Positions 1 to 5,402 of a stretch of DNA of 9,209 nt are shown in pieces; position 1 is the first letter of the stretch, and each line of letters opens with the position of its first letter. The notes under the pieces were generated by a model, which made no database searches, was not told the DNA's origin, and was given only the letters and a program-made list of their open reading frames with translations. The stretch is from contig CALWWH010000046.1 of assembly GCA_944385195.1 (NCBI GenBank), forward strand, positions 1 through 9,209. Reading direction: 5' to 3'. The position numbers were made by a program, and so were the translations under genes. This DNA comes from an uncultured Oscillospiraceae bacterium. Lineage in GTDB: Bacteria; Bacillota; Clostridia; Oscillospirales; Oscillospiraceae.

Positions 1-128
1 CCCACCTCCCGGGCTATCTGCGCATAGGTTTTTCCGTCCAGCACATGGCCTAAAAGCGCCCTCTGCTGCCCTGGGTCCAGCGTCTGGTACACCAATCGCC
101 AGAACGCCCGCCGCTGCCGCTCAGTCAT
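1..128 (-). CDS. Sigma-70 region 4-like / helix-turn-helix regulator, C-terminus cut by window edge
   Basis: Only the first 42 codons are present, running off the left edge. The visible peptide begins MTERQRRAFW and includes LDPGQQRALL followed by DGKTYAQIAREV. This is the first part of the region-4 fold of small sigma-70-like factors: a 'number of ones that match, then advance through the helix-turn-helix' pattern also seen in phage late activators such as PBSX Xpf. The recognition helix itself would lie beyond the edge. The ATG start lies inside the end of the upstream gene, overlapping it by 8 bases (ATGACTGA), with a modest GGAG four bases upstream, so translation is probably coupled. By analogy with Xpf-type factors it may direct RNA polymerase to late or tail genes. 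That role is inferred; a generic DNA-binding protein of another family is possible. Confidence 0.6.
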   Translation of the reverse strand, partial: MTERQRRAFWRLVYQTLDPGQQRALLGHVLDGKTYAQIAREV

Positions 129-444
129 ACTGCTCCAGCAGCCGGGCAGTCTGCATTGTTTCGCGGTACATGGCGCACAGCGCCGCCCTGCGGCGATTGA
201 GTCTGTCCGCCTGCCCACCCTCTGCGGTTTTCAGCTCCGCCGATAGAGCATCAATGCGCTTGCCTAATAATTCCGCGGAGCGGCGGTACTCTTCCGCCAG
301 TGATTTCATGGACATGCTCTCCTCCTTTCTCCCGGCACAGCTGGCGCAATATGCACCCGCACCGGGATCATAGATCTCCCGCCCGCAGTCCGCGCAAAAT
401 CTGAGCGGCAGCGCATCCTGCGGATCGACTAAGTATGGATACAA
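121..444 (-). CDS. Zinc-ribbon plus coiled-coil small protein (phage regulatory-module type)
   Basis: A 107-residue protein from a TTG start supported by AGGGG (457-453) eight bases upstream. Residues 17-36 hold a zinc-ribbon-like pair, CADC and CASC, about 13 residues apart. From about residue 44 the protein is helical and charged (SLAEEYRRSAELLGKRIDAL and onward), likely a coiled coil to the C-terminus. No enzyme motif is seen. Genes of the 'EYRxSAxLLxxRL' type often precede small sigma-like genes in clostridial prophages, as here; I recall this as a context pattern, not a named family. A second strong ribosome site with an ATG lies in frame at 315, so a 64-residue helical-only product may also be made. 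The ORF may therefore be a fusion, or two nested products. It is the first gene of a leftward operon divergent from the XRE regulator. Function unknown; DNA, RNA or protein binding are all possible. Confidence 0.65.
   Translation of the reverse strand: MYPYLVDPQDALPLRFCADCGREIYDPGAGAYCASCAGRKEESMSMKSLAEEYRRSAELLGKRIDALSAELKTAEGGQADRLNRRRAALCAMYRETMQTARLLEQYD
313..327 (-). promoter_or_regulatory. Strong internal ribosome binding site and ATG inside the zinc-ribbon gene
   Basis: AAGGAGG (327-321) lies five bases before an in-frame ATG (315-313) that would start MSMKSLAEEYRR. It is much stronger than the site at the annotated TTG start. The same bases encode Lys-Glu-Glu in the longer protein, so the match could be chance, but its strength and spacing are ideal. 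Confidence 0.55.
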
Positions 445-457
445 GATAAATACCCCT

Positions 458-474
458 GTTTTCGATGGTTTTCG
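458..474. repeat. Tandem GTTTTCG repeat one helical turn apart, possible operator
   Basis: GTTTTCG occurs at 458-464 and again at 468-474, so the copies are offset by exactly 10 bases. On the minus strand this reads CGAAAAC twice, just downstream of the predicted -10 box and just upstream of the AGGGG ribosome site of the zinc-ribbon gene. A protein bound here would sit at the transcription start of the leftward operon, which suits an operator for the adjacent XRE regulator. The repeat is visible; the binding role is inferred. Confidence 0.35.
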
Positions 475-475
475 T

Positions 476-505
476 GTTAAATTGGTGGTAATATAGCGAT
501 ATCAA
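476..505 (-). promoter_or_regulatory. Predicted sigma-A-type promoter for the leftward zinc-ribbon/sigma operon
   Basis: On the minus strand, TTGATA (505-500, five of six consensus bases) is separated by 18 bases from TTTAAC (481-476, four of six). Transcription would start near 469, leaving a leader of about 25 bases before the TTG start at 444. The intergenic region is clearly more AT-rich than its surroundings. I found no equally good plus-strand promoter for the XRE gene; TTTTCG (469-474) with TATAGC (492-497) is the best weak candidate. Confidence 0.4.
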
Positions 506-561
506 GCACTGCATTTACTTCTTTCGCAAACAAGGAAGACCTACCAAGGAGGCACAAACAA

Positions 562-771
562 ATGCTAGGCACCCGCATCGCAACCCTCCGCCACGCAGCA
601 GGACTCAGCCAGCGCGAATTGGCGGCCGCCCTGTGTGTGAGCACCAGCACCATCGGGATGTATGAGCAGGGCCGCCGGGAGCCCTCCATCGATCGTGTCA
701 TTGCTCTGAGCCGTCTTTTCGGCGTCAGCACAGACTATCTCCTCACCGGAGGCGCTTGGCTGGAAAGCTAG
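562..771 (+). CDS. Single-domain XRE/Cro-family transcriptional regulator
   Basis: A 69-residue protein that is essentially one lambda-repressor-like helix-turn-helix. It begins TRIATLRHAAGLSQRELA; the first HTH helix is about residues 16-24 and the recognition helix about 27-36 (STSTIGMYEQG), followed by EPSIDRVIALSRLFGVSTDYLL, the classic end of the fold. There is no C-terminal sensor, protease or dimerisation domain, so it resembles Cro-like or short phage/plasmid repressors. The start is fixed by AAGGAGG (546-552) nine bases upstream of the ATG. It is divergent from the zinc-ribbon/sigma operon, with 117 bases between, which is the usual layout for a repressor and its target. It lies 53 bases upstream of tadA in the same direction and some readthrough into tadA is possible. 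The family is clear; its target is inferred. Confidence 0.9.
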   Translation: MLGTRIATLRHAAGLSQRELAAALCVSTSTIGMYEQGRREPSIDRVIALSRLFGVSTDYLLTGGAWLES

Positions 772-800
772 TTGCTTTTTCCGTCCAAATGTGATACCAT
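772..800 (+). promoter_or_regulatory. Predicted extended -10 promoter for tadA
   Basis: TTGCTT (772-777) is followed after 17 bases by TACCAT (795-800), preceded by TGA, giving an extended -10 of the TGnTAnnAT type. It begins immediately after the XRE stop codon and would start transcription about 18 bases before the tadA ATG. The -35 match is weak (three of six), so tadA may also be read from upstream. Confidence 0.4.
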
Positions 801-824
801 CATCCCAAAACGGGAGGAGTTTAC

Positions 825-1307
825 ATGACGGATACAGAGTATATGCGCCGCGCTTTGGAGCTGGCCGAGCAAGCAGCCGCCATTGGCGAGGTACCCGTAG
901 GCTGCGTCATCACCTGTGACGGTGAGATCGTCGGCGCCGGCTACAACCGCCGGGAGACCGCGCGACACGCCCTTGCCCACGCTGAGCTCATGGCCATCGA
1001 TGAAGCCTGCCGCACCCTGGGCGGCTGGCGGCTTTGGAAGTGCACCCTCTACGTCACTCTGGAGCCCTGTCCCATGTGTGCCGGGGCAATTATCAACGCC
1101 CGCATTCCCCGTGTGGTCTACGGCGCCTCTGATCCAAAGGCAGGGTCCTGTGGCAGCCTGACCAATCTCTTCGCCATGCCCTATAACCACCATCCGGCCG
1201 TCGAATCCGGCCTCTTGGCCGACGAGGCAGCCGCCCTGCTGAAGCAATTTTTCCGCCGGCTTCGCCCTTTGAGAGCGCAGCCCCGTCCCTTGCCAGATCA
1301 GACCTGA
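825..1307 (+). CDS. tadA: tRNA-specific adenosine deaminase TadA
   Basis: A 160-residue zinc-dependent deaminase of the cytidine/deoxycytidylate deaminase fold. It converts A34 to inosine in tRNA-Arg(ACG) so that one tRNA can read CGU, CGC and CGA. The catalytic signature is intact: H52-A-E54 supplies one zinc ligand and the proton-shuttling glutamate, and P81-C82-P-M-C85 supplies two cysteine ligands. GEVPVG (21-26), N41 and the RVVYGASDPKAG segment are typical TadA signatures that separate it from guanine or cytosine deaminases. GGGAGGAG lies five bases before the ATG. Length is normal, with a slightly basic, proline-containing tail after FFRRLR. The gene converges on the tail operon and overlaps its last gene by 10 bases. 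It is a housekeeping gene and probably marks the host side of the locus. Confidence 0.96.
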   Translation: MTDTEYMRRALELAEQAAAIGEVPVGCVITCDGEIVGAGYNRRETARHALAHAELMAIDEACRTLGGWRLWKCTLYVTLEPCPMCAGAIINARIPRVVYGASDPKAGSCGSLTNLFAMPYNHHPAVESGLLADEAAALLKQFFRRLRPLRAQPRPLPDQT

Positions 1308-1861
1308 TTGCTCATCCACTGGTACCATGTTTTCTGACTGACCTGACCCCAGGTCAGTTTTTTTTCATGTGTCTGGGCCCAGGTAATCCATCGGAACAAA
1401 TAGATGAGCTCCAGGTGCGCCGGCAGCAGCGACTCTAAGATCCACTTTGCCCTTGACCAGGGCTGCGGGCGTCCATAGATACCCGGGAAGCGCAGCTCCA
1501 GCGGCGCGCAGGGACCCGTCTCGGTAATGGTGCAGTTGACGCCGCAGCCCAGCACCGCGGCTGACAGCGCCGCCGGAGTAAAGCCGTCCCAACTGATGGC
1601 CATCAGCGCCGCCAAAGCTTTGCGCCGGTCCTCCATTGTCGCCGACACCGGCGCATAGTGCATCAGCTGCTCCCAGAGGGCCAGTCCCTCCTCAGTTGCC
1701 GTGGGGATGAGCGTCTGCCGCAGCTGCTCGGCCCGCTCGGCAAAGACCTCGTCCATCGCCGTACCAATGGCCTCCAGCTCTGCACCGGAAAAGCTGTCCT
1801 CCGCCATGGCATACACCCGCAGCGGGTGCAGCAGCCGGCGCAGATAATCCGCATACGCCAT
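1298..1861 (-). CDS. XkdU/gpI-like baseplate protein (DUF2313/YmfQ type)
   Basis: A 187-residue protein matching the family that follows baseplate J in PBSX, skin and Mu-like tails. The N-terminus (YADYLRRLLHPLRVY, then about 70 residues with EGLALWEQL and RRKALAAL) and the later FPGI, then P-x-H-L-E-L-x-Y segment near 147-154 are characteristic. The C-terminus carries Thr-Trp repeats (160-161, 170-171, 178-179), a common tail of these proteins in clostridial phages. The ATG overlaps the upstream stop by one base (TGATG), with GGAGG seven bases upstream. In PBSX the product sits at the baseplate edge and helps attach tail fibres. Here no fibre gene follows; the next gene is convergent tadA. 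Residues 166-175 are encoded by the tadA terminator hairpin, yet the frame stays open. Confidence 0.85.
   Translation of the reverse strand: MAYADYLRRLLHPLRVYAMAEDSFSGAELEAIGTAMDEVFAERAEQLRQTLIPTATEEGLALWEQLMHYAPVSATMEDRRKALAALMAISWDGFTPAALSAAVLGCGVNCTITETGPCAPLELRFPGIYGRPQPWSRAKWILESLLPAHLELIYLFRWITWAQTHEKKLTWGQVSQKTWYQWMSNQV
1337..1365 (+). terminator. Rho-independent terminator of tadA, inside the gpI-like coding sequence
   Basis: A perfect 9-base-pair stem (ACTGACCTG 1337-1345, loop ACCC, CAGGTCAGT 1350-1358) runs into eight consecutive T (1358-1365), beginning 30 bases after the tadA stop. It is a strong plus-strand terminator. On the minus strand the stem is preceded by A8 and followed by no T-run, so it should not stop the tail operon. 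Confidence 0.9.
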
Positions 1862-2925
1862 CAGCCCACCTCCGTGACAGAGAGCGCACCCAGCACCGGC
1901 AGCTGCCGCGCCGTGACCACGATGTCCGACGAAGGCGCGGCCAATACGTAATTCTCCACCCCGGGGACGCTGTACACCAGCTGGCCCAGCGCCGCCCGAT
2001 AGAGCTGCTTGCCCAGCAGCGTTCCGTTAAAGTATTGGGTGATAACCGTGCGCACATTGAGCAGCACCGTTGCCGGGTCGAATCCTTGCGCCACCTGAAC
2101 CTGCACTGTCACAGGGACCGAGACCTCCGTGGGTTTCAGAACCGTCACGTCCGTCGCGATCTCGCGGGCAGGTTCCAGCACCTCCTCCACCGCCTGCAAC
2201 AGTGTCTCGTCCGGCATGCCCTGCCCAGCTGCGATGACCACGCCAACGGTACCGATGCCCTGCCATCGCGGCAGAACCGATACCGCCGCCACGCCTTCGA
2301 CCTCCAGGGCCCGGACCTCATACCAGGCCGCATTTGCGCCGTTTGGCAGGCGCCGGTAGCTGTCCAGAATACGCTGGCGGTAGGTCTCGTCGTCTTCCGG
2401 ATCAATCCCGCCGACAAAGGCCTCTGGGTTGGTCACCCCGGCTACAGATACCGGGGCACGAGTCATTAGCGTGATGGTCCCGGCGAGGGCGTTGCCGCCA
2501 ATACCCGCCGCCTCCGCCTCCGCCTGTGCATCTGCATACGTCTCTCCTGCCGGGATTGTGCACGCCTCCAGCGTTACAAACCGCACCAGACCGGCGTCAG
2601 TGCACACTGTTCCTGACGGGATGTGCAAATCATCCATCAGCGGATACTCCAGGAAGAACCGCAGTGTACCTCGCGCCCGGACGCCCACGCGGCGGGTCAG
2701 CCCGCGCATTTGTCCGTGGAGGTCAAGGCTCTCGCCCTCCGCCGTCTGCGGAAAGGACTGCCGGTAACTCCACCCGCACTCGCTGTACAGTGCCGCCAGC
2801 TGTGCCGCCACAGCCCAGAGCCGCACGGCCAGATCGTCGTTGTCCTCCATGTAAAAGCCCGTTCTCTGGGCAAAATCACTGCGCATCTGCTCATAGAGTA
2901 TCTGCAAGGTTTTTGGCTCGCTCAA
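1861..2925 (-). CDS. Baseplate J / XkdT-like baseplate wedge protein
   Basis: A 354-residue protein of the Baseplate_J family (P2 gpJ, Mu gp47, PBSX XkdT), which forms the wedge ring joining the hub to the periphery and triggers sheath contraction. Supporting segments are an N-terminal FAQRTGFYMEDNDDLA, the GESLDLHGQMRGL plus RARGTL region, GGIDPEDDETYRQRI-type sequence near the middle, and a C-terminal VYSVPGVENYVL strand. I chose the TTG at 2925: it has GGAGG (2937-2933) seven bases upstream and overlaps the preceding stop as TTGA, the same coupling used elsewhere in this operon. The longer reading from TTG at 2943 adds six residues with no ribosome site. Length is normal for the family. 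Confidence 0.93.
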   Translation of the reverse strand: MSEPKTLQILYEQMRSDFAQRTGFYMEDNDDLAVRLWAVAAQLAALYSECGWSYRQSFPQTAEGESLDLHGQMRGLTRRVGVRARGTLRFFLEYPLMDDLHIPSGTVCTDAGLVRFVTLEACTIPAGETYADAQAEAEAAGIGGNALAGTITLMTRAPVSVAGVTNPEAFVGGIDPEDDETYRQRILDSYRRLPNGANAAWYEVRALEVEGVAAVSVLPRWQGIGTVGVVIAAGQGMPDETLLQAVEEVLEPAREIATDVTVLKPTEVSVPVTVQVQVAQGFDPATVLLNVRTVITQYFNGTLLGKQLYRAALGQLVYSVPGVENYVLAAPSSDIVVTARQLPVLGALSVTEVG

Positions 2926-3266
2926 ATCTGCACCTCCGTCCAAACGGTTTTCTGTTGATACTTAAGTTGGACCCGCAGTGCAATTGCGCCGCCGCCCTGC
3001 TCTGTGAGCTGCACATCGGTCACCGTCAGCGGCATCTCCCGCAGCGCCTCGGCGCAGTAGGCCAGGGCCAGTCCGCGCCGGGCAGAGGGCTTTGCGTTGC
3101 GCAGTTCCCACAGGCGGCTGCCCAACTCCGGCCGATAGGGCAACGCCCCTCTCCGGCACTGCAGCCGGTACAGCGCCCGCATCAGCAGCGCATCCATGTC
3201 CTCCAATCGGACGAACCCGCCCCTGGTATTGGGGACGTAGTCTCCCTTTCTCAATTGCGGCATCAT
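2922..3266 (-). CDS. Gp25/gpW-like baseplate wedge protein (XkdS position)
   Basis: A 114-residue protein in the slot of PBSX XkdS and P2 gpW, which belong to the T4 gp25-like lysozyme-fold family without lytic activity. It has GGFVRLEDMDALLMRALYRLQCRRGALPYRPELGSRL, typical of an N-terminal helix and the conserved 'GxxxyxPexGsxL' loop, then a helix (RGLALAYCAEALREM) and two C-terminal strands (LTVTDVQL, AIALRVQLKY). AAGGAGG (3280-3274) lies seven bases before the first of two adjacent ATGs. In related baseplates it anchors the sheath's first ring. It lies between the spike and baseplate J, which supports the call. Confidence 0.82.
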   Translation of the reverse strand: MMPQLRKGDYVPNTRGGFVRLEDMDALLMRALYRLQCRRGALPYRPELGSRLWELRNAKPSARRGLALAYCAEALREMPLTVTDVQLTEQGGGAIALRVQLKYQQKTVWTEVQI

Positions 3267-3285
3267 AGCCAGACCTCCTTTTTAC

Positions 3286-3738
3286 TCAATCGCCCACCTG
3301 GAAGATGTGATTGATGTACACCGCGCCGTTGAGGTTCACCAGCTCGCTGGCGCTGAGTTCTCCGTCGACCACCAGTTCCCCCTCGACCTCCAGCTTTCCG
3401 GACACAAACACGTTCCCGCACAGGGCGATGCCCTGGGGCGAGATATAGATGTAGCTCTCGGGGGTACCGATGGCGATTTCCCCCGGCCTCAGCTGAAAGG
3501 GCGAGTCCTGCTTAAGCCCCACCAGGCAGGCATCCTCGCCCAGATCCCCGGCCTGTAATACCATCGCGTCCGCACCCGCCTTTGGCGCCCAGTAATACCC
3601 CGCCGGACCGAGCACAGTAGTCCGGCGCAGTTCGCCCTCCGTCTGCACCGCCGGCGCTTGTCCACCAATGGTCACCCGGCCCATTCCCGCAATGCCATTG
3701 CGCTCCTTTGAGATTCCTCCACGTCTTGAGATCCACAT
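3286..3738 (-). CDS. Phage baseplate spike protein, gpV-like
   Basis: A 150-residue protein when started at the ATG at 3738 (MWISRRGGIS), which has GGGGAG five bases upstream; the ATG at 3753 has no ribosome site. The first half (RVTIGGQAPAVQTEGELRRT to DLGEDACLVGLKQD) resembles the OB-fold of gpV/gp45-type spikes. The second half is a run of short beta-strand repeats (YIYISPQGIALCGNVFVSGK, then EVEGELVVDGELSASELVNL), ending NGAVYINHIFQVGD, as expected for a trimeric beta-helix needle. The HxH iron-binding apex of P2 gpV is not seen and there is no lytic domain. It would sit at the tail tip and pierce the target envelope. It lies between hub and gp25-like genes, where PBSX has XkdR. Confidence 0.72.
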   Translation of the reverse strand: MWISRRGGISKERNGIAGMGRVTIGGQAPAVQTEGELRRTTVLGPAGYYWAPKAGADAMVLQAGDLGEDACLVGLKQDSPFQLRPGEIAIGTPESYIYISPQGIALCGNVFVSGKLEVEGELVVDGELSASELVNLNGAVYINHIFQVGD

Positions 3739-3760
3739 ATTCGCTCCCCCCATCTGTTCG

Positions 3761-3778
3761 ATGCGCCCCAGGGCGCAT
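3761..3778 (-). other. Intercistronic hairpin upstream of the spike gene
   Basis: ATGCGCC, loop CTGG, GGCGCAT gives a perfect 7-base-pair GC-rich stem in the transcript, lying between the hub stop and the spike ribosome site. No T-run follows on the minus strand, so it is more likely an mRNA stability or processing element than a terminator. On the plus strand it is followed by only four T. Confidence 0.5.
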
Positions 3779-3783
3779 TTTCT

Positions 3784-4719
3784 CTACCATGTCCGTACCC
3801 GCACCACGCTTCGCAGTCCCGCTTCGGTGAGGGATGCCTCGCACTCCTCCACCACGAAGGTTCCGGTGATCCCCATGGCGGTCAGTTTCACCTCCAGGAT
3901 ATCCCCCGGCATCGCCTCCGACATCCCGGACATTGTCACTTCCAGCACCCGCCGGTCCAGTCCGCTCAATTCGATCATCTGCTCACCGGTACGGGCTGCC
4001 GTCCGATGTGCCGTGCGGCTGTACATGCTCGTGATACGCCTGCAACATCCGCCCTCAGCGATAAACTTCTCATCGCGCACAATCTGCTGCGTGTGGGTGC
4101 TGCGGTCGTTAACCACGACTTCGGAGATGACGCCGTAGCGCTTGTCCGTAAACACCGCCTCCAGAACCGCCCCGTCGTTGAGTGTCCAGCGTTTGCCTCC
4201 GCCATCCGGCAGCAAAACCAGGCGTCCGTTGCGGTCGAAGCGTGGCGTAATGTTTTCAGACCAGCGGGTGAAGCCATACAGCGCCGCATAGCAGCTGTCG
4301 CCGCTGTCCACACCGAACTGCCGTAGTGCCGGGAAACCGACGTGCTCCCCCAATTGGATCCCAAAGGGCTGGACATAGTTTCCCAAAATATCCTCCAGCT
4401 GCGCCAGGTCGTAATCCGCCGTGCCGGCCTCGTTGTCCAGGAGCAGGGCTGCCATGCCGCGGCCGCTGATGGTCGCGACGAGGCCGTTGGTGCCCAGCGC
4501 AATCTCATATTCGTCTACCACACCCGTAAACCAGACCTGCCCGTCCTTCTTTGCCTGGAATCGCGCCGCAGGCTGCAGCTGCGACGCTGTCTCCTGGTTG
4601 GCCGTAAAGCGCACGCTGAAGCTGTCGCAGGGGGTGCCTGCCGTCCAGCGCAGTTCCCAGCCGGTCAGCGGCGGCAGCTGGAACTGCTGTCCCTTCGCAT
4701 CTGTCACAAAACCGGTCAA
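3784..4719 (-). CDS. Tail hub protein, XkdQ / late-control-gene-D-like
   Basis: A 311-residue protein in the XkdQ position, corresponding to the central baseplate hub (P2 gpD, T4 gp27 fold) that connects tube to spike. Near residues 63-96 it has WFTGVVDEYEIAL followed by ISGRGMAALLLDNEA, a strongly characteristic stretch of XkdQ-like hubs. It ends with gpD-like beta strands (PGDILEVKLTAMGI, TGTFVVEECEASLTEAGLRS). The TTG start overlaps the LysM gene's stop as TTGA, so translation is probably re-initiated. No peptidase or muramidase motif is visible, so the hub itself is not obviously lytic. Length is within the usual range (XkdQ about 325). Confidence 0.88.
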   Translation of the reverse strand: MTGFVTDAKGQQFQLPPLTGWELRWTAGTPCDSFSVRFTANQETASQLQPAARFQAKKDGQVWFTGVVDEYEIALGTNGLVATISGRGMAALLLDNEAGTADYDLAQLEDILGNYVQPFGIQLGEHVGFPALRQFGVDSGDSCYAALYGFTRWSENITPRFDRNGRLVLLPDGGGKRWTLNDGAVLEAVFTDKRYGVISEVVVNDRSTHTQQIVRDEKFIAEGGCCRRITSMYSRTAHRTAARTGEQMIELSGLDRRVLEVTMSGMSEAMPGDILEVKLTAMGITGTFVVEECEASLTEAGLRSVVRVRTW

Positions 4720-5258
4720 GCCACTCTCACCCGCTCTCCCGCCAACACCAAATTCGGATTGCGAAGCTCCGGATTGAGCGCCATCAGCTCTTCATATGTG
4801 AGGTCATACTGCGCCGCAATGTGCCAGAAGGTCTCCCCCACCTGCGCCGTGTGATAGCTGGCTCCGGGGACCACCGCGCTCCCCGGCTGTACCGGTTTGA
4901 GGCCGGTAACCTCCTCCAGGCACTCTTGGAACACAAACCGGTAGGCTACATAGTCCCGCCGCGGTTCCTGCCGCAGCTCCAGCTCTACCAGATACGCATT
5001 GGCCGTCTGCCAGACTGGATGGATCAGCACGCCCGGCCCGCCCTCATAGAACACCGTCGCCAGAGCCTTAAAGGTGTCATAGGCCTCCGGGCCGTAGAAC
5101 TCTCCCTCTCCGTGCATTTGGCGGCAGCTGCGGCCCAGGTCCTGCAAATTGTACTCGCCCATGGGTATCTTCTGCAGCGCGGTTTGCCGCGTAAAATCGA
5201 TGGTATACGTCCGCGGATTGTGCGGCCAGACAAAGGACTTAAACTGCATTGGCTCCAT
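4716..5258 (-). CDS. LysM-domain baseplate/tail-tip protein, XkdP-like
   Basis: A 180-residue protein. Residues 1 to about 115 (SFVWPHNPRTYTIDF, then GRSCRQMHGEGEFYGPEA, GPGVLIHPVWQT and YRFVFQE) resemble the N-terminal domain of XkdP/gp53-type proteins that link hub and tape measure. Residues 135-179 form one complete LysM repeat (YHTAQVGETFWHIAAQYDLT through NPNLVLAGERVRV), a peptidoglycan-binding module that here may only act structurally. The ATG has AGGGGG seven bases upstream. Between this gene and the upstream small gene lies the longest gap in the operon. In PBSX the neighbour upstream is the tape measure, which is absent here. Confidence 0.9.
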   Translation of the reverse strand: MEPMQFKSFVWPHNPRTYTIDFTRQTALQKIPMGEYNLQDLGRSCRQMHGEGEFYGPEAYDTFKALATVFYEGGPGVLIHPVWQTANAYLVELELRQEPRRDYVAYRFVFQECLEEVTGLKPVQPGSAVVPGASYHTAQVGETFWHIAAQYDLTYEELMALNPELRNPNLVLAGERVRVA

Positions 5259-5320
5259 ATTTCTTCCCCCTTTTTAGTATGGTAGCAACAGCGCACACGG
5301 TGTCATGACGATGCCCTGGA

Positions 5321-5354
5321 CTCGGCATGGACCAGCTGACCAATCCATGCCGAG
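5321..5354 (-). repeat. Perfect 11-base inverted repeat in the LysM leader
   Basis: CTCGGCATGGA (5321-5331) and TCCATGCCGAG (5344-5354) are exact reverse complements around a 12-base spacer that contains the palindrome CAGCTG. It lies about 60 bases upstream of the LysM gene start. No T-run follows on either strand, so it is not a standard terminator. It could be an RNA stability or processing hairpin, a binding site, or a scar of a lost segment. Confidence 0.75.
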
Positions 5355-5368
5355 CGGTAGAGCGCAGA

Positions 5369-5402
5369 GGGGTCATCTGGGCAAGCCCAGCTCATCGACC
5401 CC
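5369..5402 (-). other. Hairpin overlapping the stop codon of the 195-residue gene
   Basis: Outer arms GGGGTC (5369-5374) and GACCCC (5397-5402) enclose an inner stem CTGGGC (5377-5382), AA, GCCCAG (5385-5390), with an asymmetric internal loop holding the TGA stop (5394-5392). The next hairpin starts 15 bases further along the transcript. No T-run follows. A role in protecting or separating the upstream message is plausible but inferred. Confidence 0.5.

Noticed and set aside
1290..1370. Prophage attachment site at the tadA 3' end
   Set aside because: Only one end of the element is in view and no second copy of any tadA-end sequence was noticed in the window. It cannot be supported without the far flank.
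2526..3314. A 262-codon plus-strand frame opposite baseplate J and gp25-like genes
   Set aside because: Composition is Pro/Arg/Ser-rich, there is no plausible ribosome site, and it is antisense to well-supported genes.
5239..5376. A 45-codon minus-strand ORF spanning the gap before the LysM gene
   Set aside because: No ribosome site, it runs through the 11-base inverted repeat, and it overlaps the LysM start. Probably chance.
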